Part shown: in pieces, positions 23,950 to 34,633 of the stretch
Numbering within the stretch: position 1 is the stretch's first letter
Layout: each line of letters opens with the position of its first letter
Assembly (NCBI GenBank): GCA_038373885.1
Contig: JAWZYV010015837.1
Location: forward strand, 1 to 64,000
DNA: 64,000 nucleotides
Reading direction: 5' to 3'
Origin: Cheiracanthium punctorium
Lineage: Eukaryota; Arthropoda; Arachnida; Araneae; Cheiracanthiidae
Notes under the pieces: model-generated
The model's database searches: none
The model's input: the letters and a program-made list of their open reading frames with translations, nothing else
Told to the model about the DNA's origin: nothing
Translations under genes and position numbers: made by a program

Positions 23950-25020
23950 TAGCCCACTGTCAAGGGTTGCAAGAACTGAGAAATCGGTTCTGCCCGAAAT
24001 TGGATGCCTCGACATTCAATAACTACGTGCGGAGTGATAAAGGGCGCGAGGCCCTAACCCGCTTCCTCGATGCGCTAGGAGACTCACTAAGTTAACGGGC
24101 AACTTAGAGAAAAGAGCGAGCGCTCCCCCAACCCAGGGACAGCTGTCGGGGGATAGATACTTGGTGGTGCATGTATCGAAGTTAAAATACTGGTGGTGCA
24201 TGTATTTCCCGAGATGCTCGGCCAAAGGCCGGAGGGGCAGGCATCTCCTTATGGTGGTGCATAGTTCGAAATACTGGTAATGCATGTATTTCTGGAGAGA
24301 TGCTCGCCTCGAAAGCCGAGGCACGGGCATCCTCCTCTGGTGGTGTAAATAGTTCGAAATACTGGTGGTGCATGTATTTCATGGAGAAACCCTAGGGTTC
24401 TCCCCCAAATGGTGGTGCATAAAGTTCGAAATATTGGTGGTGCATGTGTTTCAGGGAAAAAAACCTTCGGGTTTCCTTCCCAATGGTGGTGCATGAAGTT
24501 CGAAATACTGGTGGTGCATGTATTTCAGGAAAACCGCGGTTCTCGCGGCTTTTCACTCTAAAGGGTTCTTGCAAGCCATGCATAAGCATGGAGCAAAGAA
24601 CTAACAGGTGAATCACGTTGAATGGAAGGCGAGTCCTTCCGACCGTGGTTGTGACCTCCTTCCTGTCAAATGACAGTGGAAACCTAAAGTGTCTATGCTG
24701 CACGAGTCTTCGTGCTAAAAGGTGTCCTGAGAATCTTCCATCGGTGCGACGGTTGTTGTAGTGACGACGGGAGGACAATGGGCCGGGTTCGTCCCGCCCC
24801 GTTGGTCTGGGTTCCTGCCACTGTGTCCCCTCATGTGGGGACGCAGGTACGGGTTACCGTTTATCACCCGCTAGGCCAAGCCCCGCGCAACCTGATGAGG
24901 TCCTCTACGAGATTCCTCGAGAGGGTTGCTTGAAGCAGCGACCTATTGTTTCTTCCTGGGGAGTATCCCCGTAGAGGCTACCAATCGTGTAATGCTCAAC
25001 ATAGAGCGGGTGCACGTATT
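23950..25020. other. GC-rich, hairpin-dense block (possible structured RNA)
   Basis: This kilobase stands out from the AT-rich surroundings and is an almost unbroken series of stem-loops. Besides the array at 24,156-24,545 these include GGAAGG-CGAG-TCCTTCC (24,627-24,643), CTGTC-AAAT-GACAG, GCACGA-GTCT-TCGTGC, a GTTCTTGC...GCAAAGAAC stem enclosing CCATGC-ATAA-GCATGG, GTCCCC...GGGGAC and GGGGAGTATCCCC. No long plausible reading frame exists on either strand. The density suggests a transcribed RNA whose fold is kept. No RNA family was recognised; a retroelement untranslated region is an alternative. Confidence 0.5.
24156..24545. repeat. array of hairpins with a conserved TGGTGGTGCAT motif
   Basis: Ten copies of TGGTGGTGCAT (or one to two changes) start at 24162, 24191, 24252, 24275, 24338, 24363, 24410, 24435, 24484 and 24509. 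From the second pair on they alternate between a linker and the loop of a hairpin with stem GAAATAC/GTATTTC. Between these constant parts lie five variable hairpins of different sequence but preserved pairing, for example GGAGAA-A-CCC-TA-GGG-TTCTCC and one with a TTCG tetraloop. The first unit uses GATAC/GTATC, a compensated stem. Open frames on the minus strand (His-Ala-Pro-Pro-Val-Phe repeats) are translations of this array. Confidence 0.75.
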
Positions 25021-25323
25021 GAAATAGTCTCCTTATTATTAAAAACCCACTTCAGTATATGAGATTCAAATCACTATAATTCATACTCGAAAGTGACGTA
25101 AGAAATTTCGCTTTTACTCTAAACCGGCAGTGAACGTGTTTTAAAAATACGGTGCAGATTTGCATCGGTATGCATTTAAGAGTTTAGTCTGAAGTACACA
25201 AAAGCAGAAATTAAAAGAATTTTTGCCAAACAGTCAACATGTTTTTCTTTTCTTTAGATTAACCTCTTCGTTCCAGAGGTCCACGTATGTGTACCTTTTT
25301 GTTTCCACTGTTAAAACGATTCT
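25021..25323. other. AT-rich non-coding DNA
   Basis: Sharp return to AT-rich composition after the structured block. No gene is seen. Confidence 0.45.
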
Positions 25324-25607
25324 TTAACCCATTTGTGCCTGGATATTTTTGCGACTTTCTTCGATTTTTACTGATAACAGAAATAATAGATAAATCTCTG
25401 ATGTCAACTTCTTGAACAAGGGATGATTTCTTTTAAAATCATTATGCATAAAAATCGAAATATCAACATCCTACTTGGTCATGTTAAAATATTTTGCAGA
25501 GTTGAGGCTCAATACTCATGAATAAAGCCTAGGAAAAATAAATAACGTTTTCGACTAATAGCGAAAATGCCGTCCCAAAAAAGGGACACTAGGCATAAAT
25601 GGGTTAA
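25324..25607 (-). mobile_element. piggyBac-type MITE, copy 3
   Basis: 284 bp with TTAA at both edges, the same family and length as 7020-7303 but in reverse orientation. The ends are well kept: CCCATTTGTGCCTGG and, from the other strand, CCCATTTATGCCTAG. Confidence 0.85.
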
Positions 25608-25645
25608 GACTTTTTTGTAGCTCTGATTTGACGTATTTTGTTAGT

Positions 25646-26411
25646 GGTCGCATTCGTAAACGCCAAACGAGTTGCACTCGTTCAACAAGTTTCTATCTAA
25701 GGCGTTCGTAAAGGAAACTGAGTGCATTCAGTTTAAAAACTAGAGCGTTCGTATACAAAAATGAGTGCGATTAGTTTCAAACGAAGTAAACTGAGCGTGG
25801 ATTAGGTTCATCGAGTTTGCTGAGAAGATTACTTTCTGCGCGTTGTTTTTGTTTAGAAATGGCGTCCGTTGTTATGGAAAACTATGTTGTTATGAAAACT
25901 ATTTTACGTTTGCTGAAGCTGCAAATATTATTTTTTCGCGGAGGAAATTCATTCATACGTTAGAAACTGCTACGAAAGTACACAATTTGTCAAAGGTAAT
26001 TATTTTTTTGTATTTTTCATTTTAGTAAATTCAAAAATGCATGTTTTAGTGTTGAAATTGAGGTTGATCTAAACCGCTATTAGCAAAGTTTGAACTTCTC
26101 TTGCTAAATACTTTTGGAAAAAATGAAATTTAAGTTGACATTTCTAAATTTTGATCTGTGCACTTCAATTAAGGCTACTCTTTCTTTTAAAAATCCTGTT
26201 GATTTTATGTTGAGTATGTACTAAAAACTCTCCTTGGCAAAATTAACGCATTCGCGCATGTAAAAAACACGTCTTCTAGGCAACGAAACTAAATAAACTG
26301 AAGTTGTTCGCAAAGTCGAAAGAAACTGATAACCACTGACAGCACTAAACACACGCATTCCAGTTGTCTTACGAAAATTCGTGAACGAGTTTGTCGTTTA
26401 CGAATGCACCC
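25646..26411. mobile_element. Harbinger-like non-autonomous element, copy C
   Basis: 766 bp, uninterrupted, flanked by AGT (25,643-25,645; 26,412-26,414). The inside keeps a short coding-like stretch beginning ATGGCGTCCGTTGTTATGG, followed by a GTAAT donor-like and TTTTAG acceptor-like pair, as in copies A and B. No transposase motif seen. Confidence 0.85.
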
Positions 26412-26463
26412 AGTGTTCTGGATTGAGACCGATAGACTGCACTTGGATCCCAAGCCTATAGGG

Positions 26464-27133
26464 CAGGGGTTCCCAAACTTTTTTCTCCCGCGGCACCCTT
26501 GTCAGTCTAAAAACACTTCGTGGCACCCTTGTCAGGCTAAAAACATTTCGGGGCACCCTTCTCAGGCTGAAAACATTTGACGAAACTGGTTAGCAATAAA
26601 GCAATATGAATATTAATGTTAGAATGAAACAGTTTGGATGCATTTTTCATTGTTTCTTTTATGTTTCTAGGGCGAACTATCAAACTCTCTTAGGAAAGGG
26701 ATACAGAATTTTGACCTCCCCCCCCCTTCCATCTCAGGGAGTTCCTGTAAAAGAGAGGCGACTGGATACTAAACTCTCTCGAACTTGACTAAATATGTTT
26801 GTTTAGCTCACTTGATTTTCGGCTCGGCAAACTATTTTGTGGGATATCGGTTCAGAGGAAATTTTTTTATTGTATTCACCCAAAACTAGGGATGGATGCG
26901 AGACGAGAAAGAGATTTACAGCTTTTTTGAGAGTTGAGACAAACATTTTTAACATTATGATATAGGGGTTTTGCGAGACGAGACAAAGCTTTTCGGCTGC
27001 TTTGCAAGACGCCTATTTTTCGTCCATCCCCACCCATAACTTAAACTTTTCTTGATTATCTCCACGGCACCCCTAGCATACGCTCGCGGCACCCTGGGGC
27101 ACACCAGTTGCGGACACAGTTTGGGAACCTCTG
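26464..27133. mobile_element. hAT element (non-autonomous, 670 bp)
   Basis: The inverted ends begin CAGGGGTTCCCAAACT on the left and CAGAGGTTCCCAAACT on the right. A perfect 8-bp duplication CTATAGGG flanks it (26,456-26,463; 27,134-27,141). It contains a second hAT MITE and no complete transposase frame. Confidence 0.9.
26887..27032. mobile_element. nested MITE inside the hAT element
   Basis: The ends TAGGGATGGA and TGGGGATGGA (other strand) are flanked by CCCAAAAC and CCCATAAC, an 8-bp duplication with one change. Two GCGAGACGAGA-like repeats are inside. Confidence 0.65.
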
Positions 27134-27141
27134 CTATAGGG

Positions 27142-27345
27142 GAAATGTCCTCCGTGGGAGACATTCTAAGGGATGTCTAGCCCGTATTTATGCGAGGTTT
27201 CCGTGAAAACCATGGGAAACTTCGAACGGCTTGTCGTCTGGCACTTCCTGCCTTCCAGTTTGGAGAGCAGGATCTCTCAGCCCCTGGTGGGGGCCATTGA
27301 CGTGCATGTGCGTCGATGCTTTAATTTCGAATAAATGATTTTAAT
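27142..27345. other. GC-rich, hairpin-containing segment
   Basis: The composition is unlike its flanks, with stem-loops such as GCCCC...GGGGC near 27,280 and GACG...CGTC near 27,299. It ends in an AATAAATG stretch. This could be the 3' end of a non-LTR retrotransposon; no coding part or target duplication was found. Confidence 0.35.
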
Positions 27346-27924
27346 TCGTGTGAGTGTGCAAAGTTGACACACTTACACACATATTTTGTTTTTGTTTGCC
27401 GTTACACAAAAGAATATTTGATTATTATTGAAATTTATTAAGTTCAATTTAAGAATATTTTTCGATTTTTTTTCGAAATTTACATAGCAGAGAAGAACTG
27501 GAGGGACATAATTTACCTTTAAAAGTGCCTTGACAGTTTTGATAACAGGCGATAGTAACTTTTTACTACTGTAACAGTAATTGAGAATTAGGTGTTTATT
27601 CAAAAATTATTTGAAAATAATCTTGCTACTTGTCGTTTTTAAGTGTAATATGTTTTTTAAAAACACTTATCAGATTCCTATTTAATTTTTTGGCGGATTT
27701 TAAGAGGTTATTTATTGTCTAAATACGAGGGCAAGTCGGGAGGGGTTCTGTTCTTTTGTGCAGGAATTAACAGGTGCAGTTCGTAAATTACATTTCACTA
27801 AAAAACTAGTCGTGCACTGAGACAATTTTATCATTTGATTCGGACTCTATGTTACATAAAGACATGTAATGATATAAAATAAAATCTGAAACACTTTCAT
27901 ATTATAATATGCACGAAAGTACTA
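27346..27924. other. AT-rich non-coding DNA
   Basis: No gene. A loose inverted pair of TGTGAGTGTG and CACACTTACACA at 27,350-27,382 is the only structure. Confidence 0.4.
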
Positions 27925-28153
27925 TTTATTAAAAGCGTATCATAATCCATGCTTCGTCCCAATTTTTCCTTATTCCATTAAGTTGGAAAGTATATCATTA
28001 TTTAAGAGTGTGCCGTTTTCTCTTCCTTGTTCCATAAAGTACCTCTTTGAAATCGAGATCTATATTAAAATCGCCTACTAAAACTGTTTTAAAATCTTTG
28101 CCAAACATATTCTCACTACACTTCACCATAATAAATATTGTTTGGAAGGTAAA
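27925..28153 (-). repeat. ~160-bp minisatellite with an endonuclease-like motif, left of the Polinton
   Basis: The phrase GAGTGTGCC (28,006) recurs on the right of the Polinton at 44,254 and 44,414. With the element removed the spacings are about 159 and 160 bp. On the minus strand this unit reads KTVLVGDFNIDLDF, which matches the GDFN-I-D motif of the exonuclease-endonuclease-phosphatase family. A partial older unit precedes it. The last six bases, GGTAAA, are the Polinton target. Confidence 0.7.
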
Positions 28154-28420
28154 AGTAGTAGATAAATAAGAGTTCTGCCCATGGGGTGCCATGTTAATTG
28201 TGGGGTGCATTGTATAACTGCGTTCCCTATGCTGAGCGGGGAAGGGGGCGTGGTCGGACCGGATGTGGGGAGCGGATGCTAAGACCGGATGTTCAAAGGG
28301 TTGATAAGAATTTTTCTAGAGAAGGGGAATTGGAATAATTTTTTCAAATAAGGGGACTTGTAATTTTTTCAGACTTTAAGATATTTCTCAAATAAGAGGA
28401 CTTGGAAAAAATTTTCAGAT
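28154..28420 (+). repeat. Polinton left terminal inverted repeat
   Basis: It pairs with 43,956-44,236. The outer 60 bp are well matched, and the GC-rich part (GAGCGGGGAAGGGGG, GGTCGGACCGGATGTGGGG) is nearly exact. A small internal duplication, CGGATG...CGGATG at about 28,274-28,294, is found only on this side. The inner part ends in AAATAAGGGGACTTG units. Confidence 0.9.
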
Positions 28421-28853
28421 TGCGATGCATTCTCTCATGAAAAATAAGGGACTTTAACATTTAGTATCAAAATAAGAGACTTTGACATAATTTTAAATAA
28501 GCTATACGAATTAAACCTGAAATAAAAAATATTATTATAAAATGAGGACCCACCAGCCGCCCGGTAGAACTCGTCTACCGCCTCATTTCAAATAAAAATT
28601 CTTACTGTGCCTTTCCCCATCACGCTAGCCTCGCATGAATGGAGACAGGGCGTAGCACAGAGGATGCGTTGTTGTTTTTGTTTCTTTAAATAATAATTAA
28701 CTATGTGGAGCAAAGAAATGAACAACATCCCCAGGAGGCCTACAAACAAAAGAAATCTCCACACAGTATACCACTGTTATTCACTTGTTAAAATGAATAT
28801 ATATATATTTTTTATCTTTTTTTATTTTTTATTTTTTTTATTATTTTTTTTTT
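28421..28853. other. Polinton left interior, non-coding
   Basis: AT-rich, between the left repeat and the 3' end of the polymerase gene. It contains a CGGTAGA-ACTCG-TCTACCG hairpin (28,560-28,578). T/A-rich tracts at 28,800-28,853 supply several AATAAA signals for the polymerase transcript on the minus strand. Confidence 0.6.
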
Positions 28854-31800
28854 TTACAAACACTCATAATGGCCATGAGCGAGTGTATGCACTCCATCCT
28901 CTAAAACATATCGCTTATCATCAAAAGCGCTTAGAGCTACCTTATTCTGACAAATACTGAATAGTTTGTGCTTCTCACTTTGGATTCGATAATTAAGTTC
29001 TTTTGTGCCGTCTAAAGATTGTAAGCATCTATAATATTGCTCATGTGTTAGGCGTTTGCGTATGACATGACGTGCAACCCCCTTTGCAGTCTTTTTTTCA
29101 CAGTCTTCAGTTAAGATGGAGTACATCTTTGCTCTTAACCCCACAAATTCAAGGATAGGTTTCCCATTCAACTCATCCTTGAAACATCCAATCTTCTTTT
29201 TGTTGATGCTGCTATAGAGAGGATGATCTTGCGGGTAATCTGAAGTATCATAGATGTGGGCATATTGCTGCATATCTTGATAAACATCCTCTGTGAAAAT
29301 TTCATAAGTGAGAGAGTCAGTATCCGTGAAGAGCAGATTTGCGTTACCCCCGTATTGCTTTTTTATGACATTATAGTGGAAATCATACATTATTAATTTG
29401 CTGAGTTCTAAGATGCAGAACCCAGCATAGATGGGACGATTTAATTTTAACGTTTTCTTGATGCGTTTCACTGCCACCAGATCTTCGTTAAATATTGTGA
29501 AACTTTGGAACGTTGGACAAGCCACTCGTTTTTCGGCAATTTTTTTGTTGTTCACCAATTCGAGATTTATTCTATTTCTTACGTTCTCCATGGTCTTGCC
29601 GTATACCGAATTGTTCATGAGTTTGAAAAAATCTTTTTCAAACGTTGAAGTGGCGTGCTTTCTTTTTTCAGTATTGAATTCTATATACTTCTTTAACCAT
29701 GGAGACTGGTCAAATTGCAACACTTTATGAATTTTAGTAATTTTTAAGCCTAGTTGAGTATACAGTTGCAAATTTCTATAATGTGTAATGTAATTTCTTT
29801 TATCTTTTAAATTTGGAATTAATTTGGTTGAATTAGTATATGCTATATCTTTTATCATGAATATTGATAACATTGAAAGATCCTTAAGGGTGACAGTTAA
29901 TTTCTCGGGAGCTAGGGGGTAGTCATTATGTGCATCATGCAGTTCTTGGGGGTACTCCAAGTCCACTTCTAGTATGCAGCCTTGCGGTCCGTCTGCAGGC
30001 ATCGATAAAATAGCTTCAATATCAATGTCTTCAGGTGATACCCACTTAAAATTACCATGTGGTAAGCTCTGTACCATACTTGCCCCGTATAAATTATTAC
30101 AATCTAAATATTGTATGTATGAGCTAGGCTTTGAAGGGTCATAACCCTCTAAATACTTATTATTGGCCTGCGCCCAGCGTTTGGTGATGGTGGATATACC
30201 TCCTCGAATGCCCCTCTCGATAAACAAATGCATGTCTATGTCCGTGAATAACTCTAGGGGTCGGTGTAACATTTTAAGGGAAGCTTGCCATGCAAGTCCC
30301 GGAGCGGTCATGAGATGTGCAGCATCCAAGTCGTAATACTGTTTGCACAGCTTCCTAAAGTTTTGGAACACATCTGCCAACTGAAGGACATCACTTTTAA
30401 CATACAAGTCGTGGTACTCTCCCAGATTTTGGATGTTGAAAGCTTGCCAAACAGTTTGTGCATGTGCGTACTCTTCATCAGAAATAGACTCCTGTGTCAA
30501 ACTACTAAAAAATGCTTCTTGAGGAGGTAGGCAGGTCTCATCGAATTTCTCAAAACAGGACATGTACTCATAGGGGTAGACACCTTTTCTTAGCAGCAAA
30601 TCTATATGTTGCGATATATTTTCCTTTAGAAGGGTGAACTTATCCTTGGGTAAATTGGAAACTAGCTTCTCTAAGGAGGTTGACATGAATTGGAAGCTAT
30701 CTATGAATTGCAGGGAGACTTTGATATTTTTATACTTTTTGGACAAGGAGAAGGAAATATATTTTTCTATGTTAGTTGGAATAACATCGATTTGGTGATC
30801 TTTAAATTTTCCTAGTCCTTGCATTATTATATGGCTGTCATAGTTCTTGCTATTATGCATGACCACGGGGATCTTCTTCTGTAAACGGTACTTTAAATTG
30901 CATTTATTATGCAAAGCCCCTCTGTAACGACCGGTAAGATGATCATGATCCCTTACACGATCATTACCTAACGACTTCTTACATAAAAAGCAGTTCACCG
31001 TCTTCTGAAAAGCCTGCTCATCTTGCGGGGACATCTGGATGGGAACGTTTGCTGTTAATTTAGCAGACAGTTCATCTTTTTCCTTAATCAAATTTGATAA
31101 AAAATGATCCACTGCATTGGGTCCTCTATAATATTGAATGGGCTTGTACGATTTACCATCTGGCCCTACAATGATATAAGCATATCCACATGCCATGTGC
31201 TGACTCTGCTTGTGGGTGAAGGACTGCCGAGGGTTCGGTTCTGCCGCGCTGATCGGGATAATTAAAGACTCAAAATCTGCATAAACGATATAGGGAAGAG
31301 GATGTTGATAGTGTTGTTTCTTAAAATATAACAAACTATCTTCTTCTGTGGGCATGTAAATTTTTTGTACTGCATGTTCCTTACAATACGGTATGTGTTC
31401 TTTTAAATTTTTTTCCTCCTTAAATCGATGCATGCATCGATAACAATAATACATGCGGCCATTGTATTGTGTTAAATCAGATAGCAGTCTCGAAAAACTT
31501 CTAATGAGACAATAATGTTGGGTTTCTTCATTGGCAATGAGTAATAAATTAATGCAGTCTTCATCCTCTCGGTTTGAAATAAACAAAGGGAAGACTTCCT
31601 TTTCGTATCCGTATACGTTAATCCGCAAATTGTTCAGTTTTTCAATGAGAGGCATTTTTGATATGGGTACCGGAAACTGTATATTTCCCATCTTGATTTC
31701 CTCTTCGAAGGCTTCATAATGATGCATTCGTTCAGGATAATCTTTTCGATCGATATTCATCATATGAGCAAGTAAACACCATACCAAACACTTTTGATCT

Positions 31801-34633
31801 TCATATTTGATATTAACTATTGCCTTCTTAGCTGCAAGTTGAGGGGGGAGGGGGATGTAACTGCTCGCCGCTAAAGGATGGTAGACTGCACAACAAAGTT
31901 CTAATTTTAAAATTTTGTGCAATACCCAACCGGAACCTCTCTGTGTGAACTCATCAAAAGTATTTTCAATTTTTTCTTGGGCCTCTTTGATATGCCCTTC
32001 GATGGTAAAGGGTGCAAGCTCAATTAGACTTTTGCACCGGAAGTGGCAAGTGATTATATCTTCCTCAACCTCTTGGCTTATGCGCGACATCTGAACTTTT
32101 AATACCGCGTACCACTTGATGGGATTATCTTCTAGTTCCTCTTGCAAATACTGATTTACTTTAGGTGAAGCTTCCTCGAAAAACAATTTTAAATCCGCTT
32201 CATTCTCTTCACTAGGCTCTATCTCGTGGGATGAAAAAACATCCAAAATTTTTTGTTTCTTCGCCCGCTTTGAATTAGAAGTGGATGGACCTGCCTTGCG
32301 TTTTTTATGGCTTACGCGGATATGCTCCTGGAGTTCAGTTTTTAGCGAAAATTGGAGGGGGCACTCGCTACACCTAAATCCTCTAGAGTGTATTTGTAAA
32401 TGCCGATTTAAATGATATTGCCTGGCAAAGGTCTTATTACAGACTTCACAAGTAAAGGGTTTAATGCCAGCATGGATCTTCATATGACGAATTAACGACC
32501 TCTTTTCTGTGAAGGATTTTCCACATTGGTCGCAGATCTATAAAAGATCCAAAAAATGCGACTTTAGAATACGTATTTAAACCCACATACAATAAACCTA
32601 CTAGAAAAATACCCTAACCTATGTATGGATTGTACCCTAGTAAATAAATACAAGTAACCTATTTCGTACCTTAGACTTACCATACTTTTTAACATAAAAT
32701 ACACAATAAAAAAACAATCATACCTTAGAATATATTCAATAAAAACCCAATCCTATCAACACCAAAATTTTTTTAAACCATAAACACATTTTTTAAAAGT
32801 AATCAACTTAGAAAAAACACATTTTTAAATAAACAACGCTAAATTTTTTAAAACCATAAACACATTTTTTAAAAGTAGAAAAAATATATTTTTAATTAAA
32901 TAAAGCTAAGCGTATCAACGCTAAATTTTTTAAAACCATAAACACATTTTTAAAATAAATAAACACACCAAAATTTTTTTTAAACCATAAACACATTTTT
33001 TAAAAGTAGAAAAAATACATCAACCCATTTTCAAATAAATAAACACAGCGTATCAACGCTAAATTTTTTAAAACTATGGTATGCATTTTTAAAATAAATA
33101 AACACAGCATATCAACGCTAAATTTTTTAAAGCATAAACACATTTTTTAAAAGTATAAAAAATATATCAATCCATTTTTAAATAAATAAACACACCAAAA
33201 TTTTTTTAAACCATAAACACATTTTTAAAAAGTAGAAAAAATACATCAATCGATTTTTAAAATAAGCGTATCAACGCTAAAAATTTAAAAGTATTCACAC
33301 CACATGAACCCTAAGTACTTTTTAATATAAACGTACCTTACTAAAAATATATTTGCAGCATGCACACATTTTTATCATTTGAAATAATTACCTAAACTTA
33401 AAAAGTGCAAGTGCACTAAACATACAAATTTTTAAATATCCCTTTACACTAGGTTCATATTAAAACATGAACTGGAAGTGATCCAAACACACATGTCTTT
33501 TACTTAACTCAAAATGTCTGCGTATATAAACATAGTACTAATTAAATATAAAAATACCGATTTCACTTAAACAGCATTACATAATAAAATTTCATTATTT
33601 ATTTACGGATTGAGCATAACGCTAAAAATCTGATGTATAGTAAAAGTGTTCTAAGTACTTTTTAATTTATGTCATTAATACACTCAATCTTACTGAGTAC
33701 TTATTATCAGAACATGAGACACACTTTGATAATCATCCTTCTAATAAAAGTATCAATTTTACTTCGCATCGTTTTTAAATAAATATTGAATAACCTCTTA
33801 TTTTTAAATACACTGATACGATGCTTTTCTTTAAAATATACTTTAAAATAACACTTACGTGACCAGTAGAGGGTCCCGCTTGTAAATCACTAGATGCCTC
33901 TTGAGCATCGGTGGATCCTGGTTGAGAATCCCAATTGATAGATTTATCCAAATCATTCGGGTTCTCTACAATGTCAAGAATTTGATGAAGATCCTCCAGG
34001 GGGATCCCGAATTCATTCAACTGAAAAATATAAAAAATAGAATTAGGTTATTGCAACATAATATTTTATTCATTAAACAAGCTTTTCATTACGCTAATAA
34101 ATACTACTTAATTATCTAAACAAACTTTTCATTACGCTAATAAATACTACTTAATTACCGAAACAAGCTTTTCATTACGCTAATAAATACTACTTAACTA
34201 CCTAAACAAACTTTTCATTACACTAATAAATACTACTTAATTAAATAAACAAGCTTTTCATTACGTTTATAAATACTACTTAATTACCTAAACAAGCTTT
34301 TAATTACGCTAATAAATACTACTTAATTAAATAAACAAACTTTTAATTATGTTATTACCTAAACATATTTTTATTTAACGAATTGCCTAAACACAAGTTT
34401 ACACGGAATAAAACTTATTAATAATAGCGTGCGTGAAATCTAAGCTTTAAACATATTAAATGTACTAGAAACATTCAACCTAACAACATAATCTCACTTT
34501 TAAAAATGAGTCTAAATAATACACCAAAATTTAAAATAGGCTCATTATATTGTTAAATAAAATAAAATAAAAAAAGAAATGTACTTACTTTCTCGTCTGA
34601 AAAATCCAAAGTGTTATTCACTGAAGAAGACAT
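28854..34633 (-). CDS. polB: Polinton DNA polymerase B, three exons, with zinc fingers and an HNH-like motif
   Basis: Exons on the minus strand: 34633-34589 (starts ATG), 34020-33859 and 32537-28854. Both introns are GT...AG and in phase 0, giving about 1,296 aa. It should copy the element from its ends. Order: acidic leader (1-69), C2H2 zinc fingers (about 70-147), basic bipartite nuclear-signal-like stretch (about 146-165), a further Cys/His cluster (about 434-457), exonuclease motif I with Asp-Phe-Glu (about 490), HNH/endonuclease-VII-like insert (CFLCKKS...DHDHLTGRYRG...HNKCN, about 585-617), Exo II (about 631-640), Exo III near YVKSDVLQLADVF, polymerase motif A DCNNLYG (about 881), motif B NNSVYGKTMEN (about 1044) and motif C DTDS (about 1141). 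All key acidic residues are present. The intact DFE exonuclease implies proofreading. It is transcribed divergently from the AlkB-PC4 gene. Splicing is inferred. Confidence 0.93.
32538..33858 (-). other. polB intron 2, AT-rich minisatellite
   Basis: Donor GTAAGT at 33,858-33,853, acceptor TTTTATAG ending at 32,538. From about 32,755 to 33,290 it contains degenerate tandem copies (about 60-120 bp apart) of AAACCATAAACACATTTTTT with AAATAAATAAACACA and GTATCAACGCTAAA. Confidence 0.75.
34021..34588 (-). other. polB intron 1 with ~43-bp tandem repeat
   Basis: Donor GTAAGT at 34,588-34,583, acceptor TTTTTCAG ending at 34,021. Between about 34,075 and 34,360 a ~43-bp unit (CTTTTCATTACGCTAATAAA plus TACTACTTAATTA) is repeated six to seven times. 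Confidence 0.8.

Noticed and set aside
24156..24545. CRISPR-like look of constant repeats and variable spacers
   Set aside because: This is eukaryotic sequence; the spacers are themselves self-complementary hairpins, repeat lengths vary, and there are no cas genes.
24016..24778. Overlapping minus-strand open frames with His-Ala-Pro-Pro-Val-Phe repeats
   Set aside because: They are translations of the hairpin array; the repeat is kept as DNA pairing in several frames, not as one protein frame.
24893..24925. Hammerhead-ribozyme-like CTGATGAG followed by CGAGA
   Set aside because: The conserved GAAA after stem II is missing (CGAGAT instead) and no proper stem II or III forms; the bases belong to ordinary hairpins of the structured block.
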